Of a stretch of 64,000 nt of DNA, positions 11,532 through 21,544 are shown one piece after another. Positions within the stretch are counted from its first letter, which is position 1; every line of letters begins with the position of its first letter. This DNA comes from Cyclobacterium marinum DSM 745 (GTDB lineage: Bacteria; Bacteroidota; Bacteroidia; Cytophagales; Cyclobacteriaceae): the NCBI RefSeq assembly GCF_000222485.1, contig NC_015914.1, positions 1,364,001 to 1,428,000 of the forward strand. Direction: 5' to 3'. The notes under the pieces are model-generated. The model was given only the letters and a program-made list of their open reading frames with translations. It had not been told where the DNA came from and made no database searches. The position numbers and the translations under genes were made by a program.

Positions 11532-12494
11532 TTATTTCAGGTGCAACAACAAGTCATCAAAAAAAGCCCGATCTACTGTAAACACAGTGCCATGTCTGGT
11601 ACCTTCCGGAAAACTAACTTGATCCGAAACATCTGTCCAGTTCTCTAAATCCGAAGACACAACTGCTCCCATACTGTGTTCCGTATATTTATCGAAATAA
11701 ACAATCCATTGACCATCTACTTGCGTAACCGTAGGACCTTCAGCCCAATATTCACCTGTGATTGGTGGGCCTGCTTCACTATAGCCCCCGGCAAGAGAAT
11801 CACTTACCGCTATTCGAATATTCTTCTTCGCTGGCTCACGGGTTTCATCCTTCACAAAAAGATAATATTTACCTTTATGTTTTTGAATAGTGCCATCAAT
11901 CACATTAAAACCCGGCTCATAAAACAATTTTGTTTCTGAAAAGGTCTTAAAATCTTTTGTGGTTACATAGTATTGTCTGTGATTATGAGCATTGTCTAGC
12001 TGAGATTGTGTCTCAGGATAACGACCGGTTATTGTGGTGGACCAATAGATAATGTATAATTCTTCGACATCATCATAAAACACCTCTGGCGCCCAGGTAT
12101 TGCGAGCATCCGGCTCATGGGCCATTACAGGTATAAACTGTTGCTCTGACCAGTTGATTAAGTCTTTAGAATAGGCATAACCTATACCTTTCTCCTTCCA
12201 ACTGACCGTCCAAACCATATGAAACAAGCCATCCCCTCCTTTTATAATACATGGATCACGCATAAGTTTATCTCCACCGGCCGAAGGGGTAAGTAAAGAT
12301 TTTCCTTCATTTAATGCAAAATAAGTAAAACCATCGGTGGAATAGGACAGATGCAACCCGTCTTCACCGTTTCCAGTGAAATAAGAAAAAAGAAACACCT
12401 CATCCTTTTTTGTTATTTGAGCAACTGATTGACAAGAATAAAATAAAAAGAAAAGTGGCATCAACAGCCAAATTGGAAGAATTCTATTAAGCAT
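11532..12494 (-). CDS. GH43-like glycoside hydrolase lipoprotein
   Basis: This 320-residue lipoprotein has its lipobox Cys at residue 21 (FYSCQS). The rest matches a five-bladed propeller of the GH43/GH62/GH117-like clan. Candidate catalytic residues are D80 (MRDPCI, base), D200 (NVIDGT, pKa modulator) and E252 (AEGPTV, acid). Family members release arabinose, xylose or galactose from plant or algal polysaccharides; the exact substrate cannot be assigned. It faces away from the SusC/SusD pair, with which it shares a 470-bp upstream region, and may belong to the same polysaccharide programme. Confidence 0.8.
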   Translation of the reverse strand: MLNRILPIWLLMPLFFLFYSCQSVAQITKKDEVFLFSYFTGNGEDGLHLSYSTDGFTYFALNEGKSLLTPSAGGDKLMRDPCIIKGGDGLFHMVWTVSWKEKGIGYAYSKDLINWSEQQFIPVMAHEPDARNTWAPEVFYDDVEELYIIYWSTTITGRYPETQSQLDNAHNHRQYYVTTKDFKTFSETKLFYEPGFNVIDGTIQKHKGKYYLFVKDETREPAKKNIRIAVSDSLAGGYSEAGPPITGEYWAEGPTVTQVDGQWIVYFDKYTEHSMGAVVSSDLENWTDVSDQVSFPEGTRHGTVFTVDRAFFDDLLLHLK

Positions 12495-12966
12495 AACTGT
12501 AGAATAAAATTTAATCTAAGATAAAAACTTCTTTACCGGATAAAAAAATTTATTAACCTATCCGATTGCTTGGATTTATTGAATCCCAAGCAACCAATAA
12601 ACAATTTTTCACTAGCTATTCTTTTATTAACCCATAATACAATTAAGCCGCTTTTAATAATTCAGAAACTTCACTTTCACGCAATCTACTGATTACCAAA
12701 CGACAATCCTAAACAAAAATTGACCCTAAACTAATTTAGAATTTAGTTTTGCTAAAAACGAAAACCCAAATAGAATATTACATCTCAGCTTTCCACAAAA
12801 CTAAATTACGATTTTTTCAATATTTTTTAAATATTTAATCATAATTTTTAATTAAATAACATAACAGGACAGAACAGGATAGATTTTTTTATTTTAATAG
12901 ATATTTTTATGGATAAACAAATATTATTTATTGGTTTATTATCATTATCAATTAAACCCAAAAATT
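12495..12966. other. Divergent upstream region of GH43-like gene and SusC
   Basis: This AT-rich stretch holds the promoters of both divergent genes and the phased ACAGGA repeat at 12864-12883. A rightward reading frame can be extended to 12931, but it lacks signal-peptide character, so the SusC start is placed at 12967. Confidence 0.6.
12864..12883. promoter_or_regulatory. 10-bp-phased ACAGGA direct repeat upstream of SusC
   Basis: Two adjacent 10-bp units, ACAGGACAGA and ACAGGATAGA, lie 83 bp before the SusC start. A very similar pair lies at 22654-22673 before the FG-GAP gene. Phasing at one helical turn suggests a protein-binding site on one DNA face. Confidence 0.5.
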
Positions 12967-15900
12967 ATGAAAAGAATTTTTATTAAATCAAACAAATTCC
13001 AGGTACTGGCTTTTGTGCTCTCTCTTTTCTTATTATCCGGACCAATATTGGCTCAAGAGAGTAGGACGATTAGTGGTCTGGTAAAATCCCAAGAAGATCA
13101 GGAATTGATTCCTGGAGTATCCATCTTGGTTCAAGGAACAAACAGGGGCACCGTCACTGACATTGATGGTAAGTTTAGCCTAGAGGTTAGTAATGGCGAA
13201 ACCCTTGTGGCAAGTTTTATTGGTTATGAAAACAAGGAAGTAACCATTGAAGCAGGGATGAATAATATTGAGATTTTACTCAATTACTCTTTTGCAGACC
13301 TATCAGAGGTGGTCGTAGTGGGATATGGTACCCAAAAGAAGTCGGACTTAACAGGTGCCGTAGGCTCGGTAAGTAGCGAAGCACTTCAGGAACGGCCATC
13401 GGCCTCTTTGACCCAAGCCCTATCAGGGAGAATTCAGGGTGTAAATGTATCTGTCAATTCAGGAAGACCCGGAGGAAGGGCCAATATCAGAATCAGAGGA
13501 AATACTTCTGTAAGTATAGCCAATGACCCTTTGTATGTAATTGATGGTGTGATTATACATGCCGCCGGACTGGCCAATGGCAGTACCCCAATTGATTATA
13601 TCAACCCCAACGATATCGCTTCAGTAGAAGTACTTAAAGACGCCTCTGCTACCGCCATATATGGGGCAAGAGGAGCAAATGGAGTGATCTTGGTAACAAC
13701 AAAAAGAGGTAGTAATAAAGGAGGAATGATCACCTTTGACACCGATGTAAGTGTGGGTGTATTACCCAAGAAAATCCCTTTACTCAATGCCGAAGAATTT
13801 CTTATGGTGGAAGATATCGCCTATCAAAATGCGCAGAAATACGATCCCACAGGATGGGCTAATGGCATTTATACCGATCCAAAATTAAAAAGAACCAACC
13901 CTTTATTGTTTGATGCCAATGGAAATCCGCTTCATGACACAGACTGGCAGGATGAATCTTTTCGTAAAGCCATTACTCAAAACCATCAACTGGGACTTAC
14001 AGGTGGAAATGAAAAAGACAGTTATGGGATTTATATCAACCACAGAAATGAGGAAGGATTGATGCGAGAATCCTACCTGAAACGATATGCGGGCAGATTT
14101 GTGTTTGACAGCCAGATAAAGCCCTGGTTAAAAGTAGGAGGAAGCCTAAGCTATACAGACCAAAAAGAAAGCCAGGTGGACCCGTTAGGGGCCGGAGGAA
14201 TAATTGCCATGCGCCAGGTATTGGAAGCCCTTCCCATTATCCCCGTTCGATACAGTGATGGTAGTTGGGCCGGTAATGAAGACTATCCCGGCATGGAAGG
14301 CGGGAACAACCCTCTTCATGTAGTGAATGACCGGGTTTACATAGTAAATACCCAAACCATGTTAGGTAATATTTATGCAAATTTCAGCCTTGCTGAAGGA
14401 CTTGAACTTCGCTCTGTTTTAGCCAGCAACATTATCAATCAGAGGGTTGACTATTATGGGGGAAGAACCTTAAACTATATTGCAAGAAATCAAAGAGGAG
14501 ATGCTTCCGTGATGAATGACCGCTTAAACTCCTGGCAATTTGAGAATTACCTTACCTACAATAAAGACATCGACGAAAACCAATCTATCAATGCTTTATT
14601 GGGTATTTCCTGGCAACATGTTGACCGGTTCAATAGCACTGCAAGATCTCAAGATTTTCAGGATGACTATTTCAAATTTAATAATCTAGGGGCAGGGGCC
14701 AATGTTTTTCAAACCCTTTCCGGGACCTCAGCCTATGGCTTGAATTCCTATTTCGGCAGGTTTAACTATAATCTGAAAGAAAAATATTTGGTAACCTTTA
14801 CCGGAAGAATTGATGGATCTTCAAAATTTGGGGAAGCCAACAGATATGCGGTGTTCCCATCAGCTGCTTTGGCATGGAGAATTTCTGAAGAAGACTTTTT
14901 GAAGGACCATAAAACCATCTCCAACTTAAAATTAAGGGCCAGTTATGGAGTCACCGGCAACTCCGAAATAGCGGCTTATCAAGCCTTGGCAGGAATGGGC
15001 AATTACACCGTAATTTTCAATGACTCAAGGAGCATAGGGCTTGGTGTCAACCGGCTTTCAAACCCTGACCTAAAATGGGAAAAAACTTTTCAAACTGATG
15101 TAGGACTCGAGCTTGGACTACTCAATAACCGACTGACATTTGAACTGGATCTGTATAGAAAATTAACTGAAGACATGCTGCTCAATGCCCCCGTTCCATC
15201 CAGCAGTGGATACAGCTTGGTAACTAGAAACATTGGAAGCATGGAAAACAAAGGAGTAGAATTTGCACTCAATTCTGTGAACATTGTTAACAATGATTTT
15301 AAGTGGGACACTCATTTTAACATCTCTATCAACAAAAACAAAGTGTTGGAACTAACGGGTGGAGCAGACATATTTTCCGGTTCTACTATCATAAGGGAAG
15401 GGGAGCCGGTAAGCTCTTTCTTTGGCTTTGTTCATTTGGGAACATGGAACACAGATGAGACTGACCTTGCCGCACAGTACCTCAAGCTACCGGGTGATAT
15501 AAAGTATGAAGACGTAAATGGTGATGGAGCCATTAATGACAATGACAGGGTAATTATTGGCCAGGGAATTCCTAAAGGTTTTGGGACTTTTATGAATACT
15601 TTCCAATACAAAAACCTAGAATTAATGGTTGATCTGCAGTTTAATTACGGCAATAAGGTACTGTGGCGAAGCAAGCATTCTGCCGAAGACCGTCAGGGAA
15701 TTGCCAATAGTTTTAGGACCGTCTTGAATGCCTGGACACCGGAAAATCAAGATACAAATATTGCCCAACTGAGACCATTGACTGCCGGATACAATACCTT
15801 CAATGATTCAGACAGAACCCAGGATGGTTCTTTTCTTCGAGGCAGGAATTTACTTCTAGCCTACACTTTTGAGCCTACCTTAATTCAAAAGCTAAAATTA

Positions 15901-16068
15901 AGTAGGTTAAGGGCTTATGTCTCTGTGCAAAATTTCTTCTTAAGTACCAAATTTCAAGGCTATGATCCTGAAGTTTCCACTTCCGGATCTCCCTTTGATC
16001 AGGGAGTGGATCTTTATGCCTACCCAAAGCCAAGGGTTTTTATGCTAGGATTAAATATCGCCCTTTAA
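12967..16068 (+). CDS. SusC/RagA family TonB-linked outer membrane transporter
   Basis: SusC proteins import oligosaccharides across the outer membrane with a SusD lid. From ATG 12967 the protein has 1033 residues: a signal peptide (to about 30, ending in LAQES), a carboxypeptidase-regulatory-like domain (about 33-105), the conserved VVVVGYGTQKKSDLTGAV segment, the plug (with IRIRGN, YVIDGVI and VEVLKDASATAIYGARGANGV), then a beta-barrel ending in an aromatic-rich C-terminus. It lacks an N-terminal STN domain, so it is not of the sigma/anti-sigma controlled type, unlike the second SusC in this window. The reading frame extends to 12931, but the signal peptide favours 12967. A SusD gene follows after 27 bp. 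Confidence 0.95.
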   Translation: MKRIFIKSNKFQVLAFVLSLFLLSGPILAQESRTISGLVKSQEDQELIPGVSILVQGTNRGTVTDIDGKFSLEVSNGETLVASFIGYENKEVTIEAGMNNIEILLNYSFADLSEVVVVGYGTQKKSDLTGAVGSVSSEALQERPSASLTQALSGRIQGVNVSVNSGRPGGRANIRIRGNTSVSIANDPLYVIDGVIIHAAGLANGSTPIDYINPNDIASVEVLKDASATAIYGARGANGVILVTTKRGSNKGGMITFDTDVSVGVLPKKIPLLNAEEFLMVEDIAYQNAQKYDPTGWANGIYTDPKLKRTNPLLFDANGNPLHDTDWQDESFRKAITQNHQLGLTGGNEKDSYGIYINHRNEEGLMRESYLKRYAGRFVFDSQIKPWLKVGGSLSYTDQKESQVDPLGAGGIIAMRQVLEALPIIPVRYSDGSWAGNEDYPGMEGGNNPLHVVNDRVYIVNTQTMLGNIYANFSLAEGLELRSVLASNIINQRVDYYGGRTLNYIARNQRGDASVMNDRLNSWQFENYLTYNKDIDENQSINALLGISWQHVDRFNSTARSQDFQDDYFKFNNLGAGANVFQTLSGTSAYGLNSYFGRFNYNLKEKYLVTFTGRIDGSSKFGEANRYAVFPSAALAWRISEEDFLKDHKTISNLKLRASYGVTGNSEIAAYQALAGMGNYTVIFNDSRSIGLGVNRLSNPDLKWEKTFQTDVGLELGLLNNRLTFELDLYRKLTEDMLLNAPVPSSSGYSLVTRNIGSMENKGVEFALNSVNIVNNDFKWDTHFNISINKNKVLELTGGADIFSGSTIIREGEPVSSFFGFVHLGTWNTDETDLAAQYLKLPGDIKYEDVNGDGAINDNDRVIIGQGIPKGFGTFMNTFQYKNLELMVDLQFNYGNKVLWRSKHSAEDRQGIANSFRTVLNAWTPENQDTNIAQLRPLTAGYNTFNDSDRTQDGSFLRGRNLLLAYTFEPTLIQKLKLSRLRAYVSVQNFFLSTKFQGYDPEVSTSGSPFDQGVDLYAYPKPRVFMLGLNIAL

Positions 16069-16095
16069 AAAGTTTCACTTGAATATTTGAATGAT

Positions 16096-17601
16096 ATGAA
16101 AAAGTATATAAATAAAATTAGTCGTGTGATACTTATCAGCATGCTAATGATCACAACTTGGGGATGTAATGAATTTCTCGATGAGACAGACAAATCCAAT
16201 TTCACTTTAGAAAATTATTTTACTCTACCGGAACATGCTACCAGTGTGGTCAATTCCATATATGAAAGCCTCAGGCCTGTGATGCAATCAGGTTTTGGTG
16301 GTGGTCCTTGGATGATGCTTGAATTCTCCACAGGACTTGCCAATACAGAACTAGGACAGGCACAAAACAGCCTTTTTGTTAGAAATTTGATCAACAATTC
16401 GGACAATGGTTATGGACAAACTTACTGGACTAGTTACTACAGGGGTATTGCCAATGCGAACCTTGCTATAGAAAAAATTCCTGAGATAGAGATGGACAGT
16501 GAAACCCAAAATAAACTATTAGGAGAGGCTCGTTTTCTACGCGCATTTTATTATTTTAATTTGGTAAGGATTTTTGGAGACATCCCACTGATAACGTCGC
16601 CAATAGACTTAACCAGCCCTGAATTGTATCCAGAAGCTGCTTCAACAGCCGCAATTTATGACCAAATTGTAGCAGACCTTGAAGTTGCCGAAAATGCCGG
16701 ATTACCTTGGAGAGATACAAGCGGAAGAGTTTCTCTGGGCGCTGTTAAAACTTTAATGGCAAGTGTGTATCTCACCATGGCCGGCTATCCACTGCAAGCA
16801 GGCGACCAGTACTTCCAACTTGCAGCAGAAAAAGCCAATGACATTATCCAATCCGGCACTTACGATTTATTTACCGATTATGACAAACTTCATTCTGTTG
16901 AAGATAAAAACCAGGGAGAGCATATTTTTATGATACAATATGCCGCATTCACTATCCCTTCATCTTGGCAGGTTTCCATAATCCCTTACAATCGAGGTAT
17001 TTCTGCTTATAGCGCAGAGACAGGTGGAATCTTTTCAAACCAAGAGTTTGTCAATGCTTTTGAAAATGGAGACAAAAGAGCCGAAGAAAAAACATTCTTC
17101 TATACAGAATACAGCTTAGAGTCCGATAGAAGCTCCACCAAAGAGCTGGGAGACTATTATATCTGGAAGCATTTTGATGAAGAGGCCCAACTTAACACTA
17201 CAAGTAGTGGCTTGAATTGGCCTGTTTTCCGTTTTGCTGAGGTATTACTCATTTATGCTGAAGCAATGAATGAAGTCAGTGGACCAACGGACGCAACTTA
17301 CGAAGCCATTAACAAAATCCGAGAGAGGGCGGAATTACCCCCACTAGAAAACCTAAGTCAAGAAGAATTTAGGGAAGCTGTATGGAGAGAAAAATGGGTA
17401 GAAATGTGTTTTGAAAACAAGACATGGTTTGACATGGTAAGGTTGCGTAAAGCATGGAATGTGGTTTCCGGAGAATTTGAGAATTATGTAGGGCACCAAT
17501 TTACTTATGGTCCGACAATAACTGAAAGGGAATTGCTTTTCCCAATTCCTACGGCTGAAATAAGAAACAATGATAAACTAAGCCAAAACCAAGGTTATTG
17601 A
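16096..17601 (+). CDS. SusD/RagB family nutrient-binding outer membrane lipoprotein
   Basis: From ATG 16096 the protein has 501 residues with a lipobox Cys at position 24 (TTWGCNEF). It has the TPR-rich SusD fold: an N-terminal SusD-like segment with the LLGEARFLRAFYYFNLVRIFGD hallmark (only part need be matched), and a C-terminal RagB/SusD domain with FAEVLLIYAEAMNE and a terminal LLFPIPTAEI. It binds the glycan and closes over the SusC barrel upstream. A second in-frame ATG lies at 16087, three codons earlier. The sugar bound is not predictable from sequence. Confidence 0.95.
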   Translation: MKKYINKISRVILISMLMITTWGCNEFLDETDKSNFTLENYFTLPEHATSVVNSIYESLRPVMQSGFGGGPWMMLEFSTGLANTELGQAQNSLFVRNLINNSDNGYGQTYWTSYYRGIANANLAIEKIPEIEMDSETQNKLLGEARFLRAFYYFNLVRIFGDIPLITSPIDLTSPELYPEAASTAAIYDQIVADLEVAENAGLPWRDTSGRVSLGAVKTLMASVYLTMAGYPLQAGDQYFQLAAEKANDIIQSGTYDLFTDYDKLHSVEDKNQGEHIFMIQYAAFTIPSSWQVSIIPYNRGISAYSAETGGIFSNQEFVNAFENGDKRAEEKTFFYTEYSLESDRSSTKELGDYYIWKHFDEEAQLNTTSSGLNWPVFRFAEVLLIYAEAMNEVSGPTDATYEAINKIRERAELPPLENLSQEEFREAVWREKWVEMCFENKTWFDMVRLRKAWNVVSGEFENYVGHQFTYGPTITERELLFPIPTAEIRNNDKLSQNQGY

Positions 17602-17932
17602 TGTATTCAATCTGGTCTAACAGCCAATGAAGGAAAAGGGGTAAAAAGGATTTCAATCCTTCTTTTACCCCTTTTATCCTTTTTTGCTCAGATCTATTTG
17701 AATAAATGGAGGATTGTTACAAACAATTTTATTACTTTAAACCCGAATTATACCATAGGCATTTATTTTGCGTAGGAACTATAAAAACTCAGTCAATACA
17801 ATACAATTTTTGAACGGAACTCATTTTACAGTACCCTTCTCTACAAATGAACTGACTTTCTTGAGGTATCTCTGTGAATTATAGAGGTCCTCTCATCAAC
17901 AGAAATAAAACTTGAAATAACAAATATTATCA
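17602..17932. other. Intergenic region with SusD terminator
   Basis: It holds the terminator at 17634-17686 and about 250 bp upstream of the ThuA-like gene, so the ThuA cassette probably has its own promoter. No coding sequence is supported. Confidence 0.6.
17634..17686 (+). terminator. Intrinsic terminator after SusC/SusD
   Basis: A long stem is formed by AAGGGGTAAAAAGGATT (left arm) and the near-complementary AATCCTTCTTTTACCCCTT (right arm), followed by a T-rich tail ending near 17686. Confidence 0.85.
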
Positions 17933-18973
17933 ATGAACACAATGCATCAGTTTAAAAACAGTAGTCTCAAAGTAGCCAGCCTCTTTATTTTCACTTTCTT
18001 GATCACAGCAGGTTTGGCCTTGGCTCAAGAGGACAAGTTGCTATTACAATTCAAAGGAGAAAACGGTGCCGGAAAAGGTAAAAATGTAGTACTCATCAGT
18101 GGTGATGACGAATACAGGTCTGAAGAGGGCTTGCCTATGTTGGCAAAAATTCTTTCCAAGCACCATGGTTTTAACACCACTGTTTTATTTGCCATCGATC
18201 CTGAAAACAACAATGTAGTGCCCAACTACAAGACAAACATACCGGGCATGGAGCATCTTCAGGAGGCCGACCTTGTTATCATCTTATTGCGATTCAGAGA
18301 ACTTCCCGATGAACAAATGAAGCATTTTGATGATTACCTGAAGTCAGGAAAGCCTTTGATTGCATTGCGTACTTCTACCCATGCTTTTAATTATGGAAAA
18401 GACAGCAAAAGCCCTTATGCGAAATACCATTGGCAAAGCAATGTTCCCGGTTGGGAGAAAGGTTTTGGTAAAAAGATATTGGGTGAAACATGGGTAGCAC
18501 ATCACGGCCACCATGCCGTAGAAGGTACCCGAGCACTTTTAGATGGAATCCAAGTTTCTGCCAAAAACCCAATATTGAATGGTGTTACCGACATTTGGGC
18601 TGCTTCTGATGTGTACACAGTAAATGGTATAGGTGAAGATGCAGAAGTTTTGATCCATGGTGCTTCTACCTCCGGCATGAATGCTGAAGCGCCAATCAAC
18701 TGGAAAAAATCATTAATGCCTGTGGTGTGGACCAAGTCTTACCAAATAGAAGGTGGTAAAAAAGGTAAAGTATTTGCCAGCACACTTGGAGCATCCATAG
18801 ACTTGTTAAGTGAAGACTTGCGTCGATTAATTGTGAATGCCAGCTATTGGGGACTAGGTATGGAGGCAAAAATACCTGAAAAAGCCAATGTGAATATTGT
18901 TGGAGATTATTCGCCTACGATGTTTGGTTTTGACAATTTCCGTCGCGGAATGAAAGTTACTGATTTCGAATAA
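17933..18973 (+). CDS. ThuA-like domain protein, secreted
   Basis: The 346 residues begin with a signal peptide (to about 32, ALAQ) and then a ThuA-like domain (about 45-260) of the class I glutamine-amidotransferase-like fold, recognisable from KNVVLISGDDEYRSEEG and LVIILLRFRELPDEQM. ThuA proteins accompany trehalose and keto-sugar catabolism in many bacteria; their enzymatic role is poorly defined. The next gene, a TIM-barrel epimerase, starts 28 bp downstream, and three sugar-related genes follow closely. An alternative start is Met4. Confidence 0.85.
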   Translation: MNTMHQFKNSSLKVASLFIFTFLITAGLALAQEDKLLLQFKGENGAGKGKNVVLISGDDEYRSEEGLPMLAKILSKHHGFNTTVLFAIDPENNNVVPNYKTNIPGMEHLQEADLVIILLRFRELPDEQMKHFDDYLKSGKPLIALRTSTHAFNYGKDSKSPYAKYHWQSNVPGWEKGFGKKILGETWVAHHGHHAVEGTRALLDGIQVSAKNPILNGVTDIWAASDVYTVNGIGEDAEVLIHGASTSGMNAEAPINWKKSLMPVVWTKSYQIEGGKKGKVFASTLGASIDLLSEDLRRLIVNASYWGLGMEAKIPEKANVNIVGDYSPTMFGFDNFRRGMKVTDFE

Positions 18974-19001
18974 TTTTTAAAGCCTAAAATAATAATAGAT
19001 A

Positions 19002-19853
19002 ATGAATAAGATTGGATTTAATGTCTTGGCCTGGTCAGCAGCAGTTTCTGATGAATTAAAGCCTATTATCGAAAGACTAAAAACCATAGGCTATGATGGG
19101 GTAGAGTTTTTTGTAGGAGCACCGGATGAAAAAGCCTATAAAGAAATTGGCAGCTTTACCAAGGGACTAGGACTAGAAAGCAGTACAGTATTTGTAATGG
19201 GGCCTGATGAAAACCCAATAGATCCTGATGCTAAAATAAGGGCAAAAGCCCTGGACAAAATGAAATGGACCATAGACCGTTCTCATGATTTGGGAGCAAA
19301 AATTATCTGTGGACCTTTTCACTCGGCTTTCTCCACATTTGCTCAAAGATCCCCCAACGAGGATGAATACAATAGAAGCGCTGAAGTTTTGTATCAAGCT
19401 GGAGAACACGCCAAGCAAGCAGGAATCGTTCTCACCCCCGAAGCACTAAATCGCTTCGAATGTTACCTATGCAATACTATGGATCAATTGTTGCATTTGA
19501 TCACGAAAATAAATCACCCAAATGTTCGCGCAATGTTTGACACCCATCATGCGAATATCGAAGAAAAAAACCTGGGAGATGCCATAAGGAAAATCGCTCC
19601 GGTATTAGGTCATGTACATATAAGTGAGAATGACAGAGGGACACCCGGCTCTGGTCATGTTCCTTGGGATGACACCTTTGCTACATTAGCTGAAATAAAT
19701 TATAAAGGATGGCTTACCATAGAAGGATTTACCAGAAATGACCCTGACTTTGCCAATTCTATTGGCGTATGGAGAGATTTTTCTGAACCTTGGGAAATGG
19801 CTGAAAACGGCTATAAATTCATTAAGGCCATGGGAGAAAAACATGGGCTTTAA
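19002..19853 (+). CDS. Sugar epimerase of the D-tagatose 3-epimerase/D-psicose 3-epimerase type
   Basis: This 283-residue xylose-isomerase-like TIM barrel carries the metal-binding set of the tagatose-3-epimerase family: E147 (TPEALN), D180 (MFDTHHA), H206 (HVHISEND) and E241 (TIEGF), with R212 six residues after H206. The spacings 33, 26 and 35 match those known for Pseudomonas cichorii D-tagatose 3-epimerase (E152, D185, H211, E246). It probably epimerises C3 of a free ketose, or acts on a related keto-sugar. It has no signal peptide, so it is cytoplasmic. It sits inside the ThuA-hydrolase cassette. Confidence 0.87.
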   Translation: MNKIGFNVLAWSAAVSDELKPIIERLKTIGYDGVEFFVGAPDEKAYKEIGSFTKGLGLESSTVFVMGPDENPIDPDAKIRAKALDKMKWTIDRSHDLGAKIICGPFHSAFSTFAQRSPNEDEYNRSAEVLYQAGEHAKQAGIVLTPEALNRFECYLCNTMDQLLHLITKINHPNVRAMFDTHHANIEEKNLGDAIRKIAPVLGHVHISENDRGTPGSGHVPWDDTFATLAEINYKGWLTIEGFTRNDPDFANSIGVWRDFSEPWEMAENGYKFIKAMGEKHGL

Positions 19854-19912
19854 ACACTGTATCAATCATCATTATTAACCTAATATAACAATAACTAAAA
19901 TACCCAAATCAA

Positions 19913-20737
19913 ATGTCTAAACTACCCTTTCGTTTCGGCGCAGAAGTATACACCTGGTTTATGAGTAACAATGGAGAGACTTATAAAGGTCAGCTGGGTC
20001 ATATGATAGAAGTTATCTCTAAAGCAGGTTTTACAGGGATCCAACCAATATTCACTTGGATGGGACCTTTGGCCGATGCTGATGCACTTGAAGCCAAATT
20101 GAAAGAACAAAACATTTCACTAGCCGCAGTGGCTTTGGCTTTAGATTGGAACGGGAATAAAGAAACGGAAGAAGAGAAAAAGATTGCAGATGAAGCCATA
20201 AAATTGTTGTCACGATTCCCAGATTCAGTACTTTGCACTGTACAAATTCCCACCGGAAGGCATGAACTTACACGGCGAAGAAAAAATCTTGTAGATATCG
20301 TCAACACCGTATCGGCTAGGGCTGCGGAGAAAGGAGTTGTCAGCAGTTTTCATCCAAACTCGCCTCACACATCCATTACTAGGACTGAAGAGGACTACAA
20401 AGTCATCCTAGAATCTTTGGACCCAAAAGTAACAGGTTGGTGCCCCGATGTAGGGCACATTATTAACGGGGACATGGATCCTTTGACCAAAATGAAGGAA
20501 TACCGTTCTCTTATCAACCATGTACATTATAAAGATTGGGACGGGAATCCGGAATTCACCCTTATGGGAAATGGAAAAGTTGCACTAACAGAGATTACTC
20601 AATGGCTTAAAGATGAGAACTTTGATGGATGGATCATTTGCGAAGACGAGGGCAAAGAAGCTTTAGAGGACCCTGATTTTGTAACCCTCCACGATGGAAA
20701 ATGGGTACAGGAATTTTTAATACCAAAATTAAAATAA
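19913..20737 (+). CDS. IolE-like sugar isomerase/dehydratase TIM barrel
   Basis: The 274 residues form an AP-endonuclease-2/xylose-isomerase-like barrel. In place of the first metal Glu there is a His (SSFHPNS, H147), followed by D179 (CPDVGH), H205 (HVHYKDWDG) and E244 (IICEDEG). A His-containing first site and the HYKDWDG motif are features of inosose dehydratase (IolE) and relatives rather than ketose epimerases. A dehydratase or lyase on a keto-sugar or keto-inositol is therefore likelier than epimerisation. It lies 59 bp after the epimerase gene and 3 bp before the hydrolase gene. Confidence 0.85.
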   Translation: MSKLPFRFGAEVYTWFMSNNGETYKGQLGHMIEVISKAGFTGIQPIFTWMGPLADADALEAKLKEQNISLAAVALALDWNGNKETEEEKKIADEAIKLLSRFPDSVLCTVQIPTGRHELTRRRKNLVDIVNTVSARAAEKGVVSSFHPNSPHTSITRTEEDYKVILESLDPKVTGWCPDVGHIINGDMDPLTKMKEYRSLINHVHYKDWDGNPEFTLMGNGKVALTEITQWLKDENFDGWIICEDEGKEALEDPDFVTLHDGKWVQEFLIPKLK

Positions 20738-20740
20738 CCT

Positions 20741-21544
20741 ATGCCGTTCATAAAATCCAATGGGATTAACCTTTATTATGAGGAGCAAGGAAAAGGAGAT
20801 CCTTTACTATTGATTATGGGTATTACTGCCCCAGGGTCGGTGTGGGAAAAACATCTTGAGTATTGGAAACAATATTTCCGATGCATCATTGTAGACAATC
20901 GAGGAGTTGGCAGGTCTGATAAACCTTCAGGCCCCTACACTTCATCAATGATGGCGGATGATTGTGCAGGTTTACTACAACAGCTCGGATTGGAAAAGGT
21001 AAGAGTTGCAGGCGTTTCCATGGGGAGCATCATTGCCCAGCAACTTGCTTATCGCCACCCAAACCTAGTAAAATCAATGGTTCTCATGTGTCCTTGGGCG
21101 AGATGTGACAATACGGCGAAAGATATTTTTCGTCATATGGTGGACATTAAAGCCAGATTAAAACCAGATGAATTTAGCCGCTACATCCAATTATTAATCT
21201 TCTCAAAGGCTTCCTTTGACAATGAAGTGTCCTACCAAGGAATGCTTGAAGACAGGGAAAATGCCAATAAGGACACCAACCCTCAACCATTAATTGGACT
21301 TGAAGGACAAGCTGCTGCATGCATAGAACATCATACGCTGAAACAATTAAATGAAATAAAACAACCTGCACTTGTCATTGGAGGAGAAGCAGACAAATTC
21401 ACTCCACTTTGGATGACCAAAGAGGTCGCTGAATTACTGCCAAACTCAGAATTACACACCTACCCTGAAAGTGGACATGCTTTCCACTGGGAAAATATCG
21501 AGGATTTTAACCCTAGGGTAAAACAATGGCTATTGACACATTGA
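20741..21544 (+). CDS. Alpha/beta hydrolase
   Basis: This 267-residue alpha/beta-hydrolase-fold enzyme has a visible triad: S93 in the nucleophile elbow GVSMG, D218 (GGEADKFTP) and H246 (ESGHAFHW). The oxyanion region is around LLIMGITA. No signal peptide is present. It begins 3 bp after the IolE-like gene, so the two are cotranscribed. Homologues are carboxylesterases, lactonases or 3-oxoadipate enol-lactonase-like enzymes; a lactonase acting on a sugar lactone would suit the cassette, but this is inference. Confidence 0.87.
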   Translation: MPFIKSNGINLYYEEQGKGDPLLLIMGITAPGSVWEKHLEYWKQYFRCIIVDNRGVGRSDKPSGPYTSSMMADDCAGLLQQLGLEKVRVAGVSMGSIIAQQLAYRHPNLVKSMVLMCPWARCDNTAKDIFRHMVDIKARLKPDEFSRYIQLLIFSKASFDNEVSYQGMLEDRENANKDTNPQPLIGLEGQAAACIEHHTLKQLNEIKQPALVIGGEADKFTPLWMTKEVAELLPNSELHTYPESGHAFHWENIEDFNPRVKQWLLTH

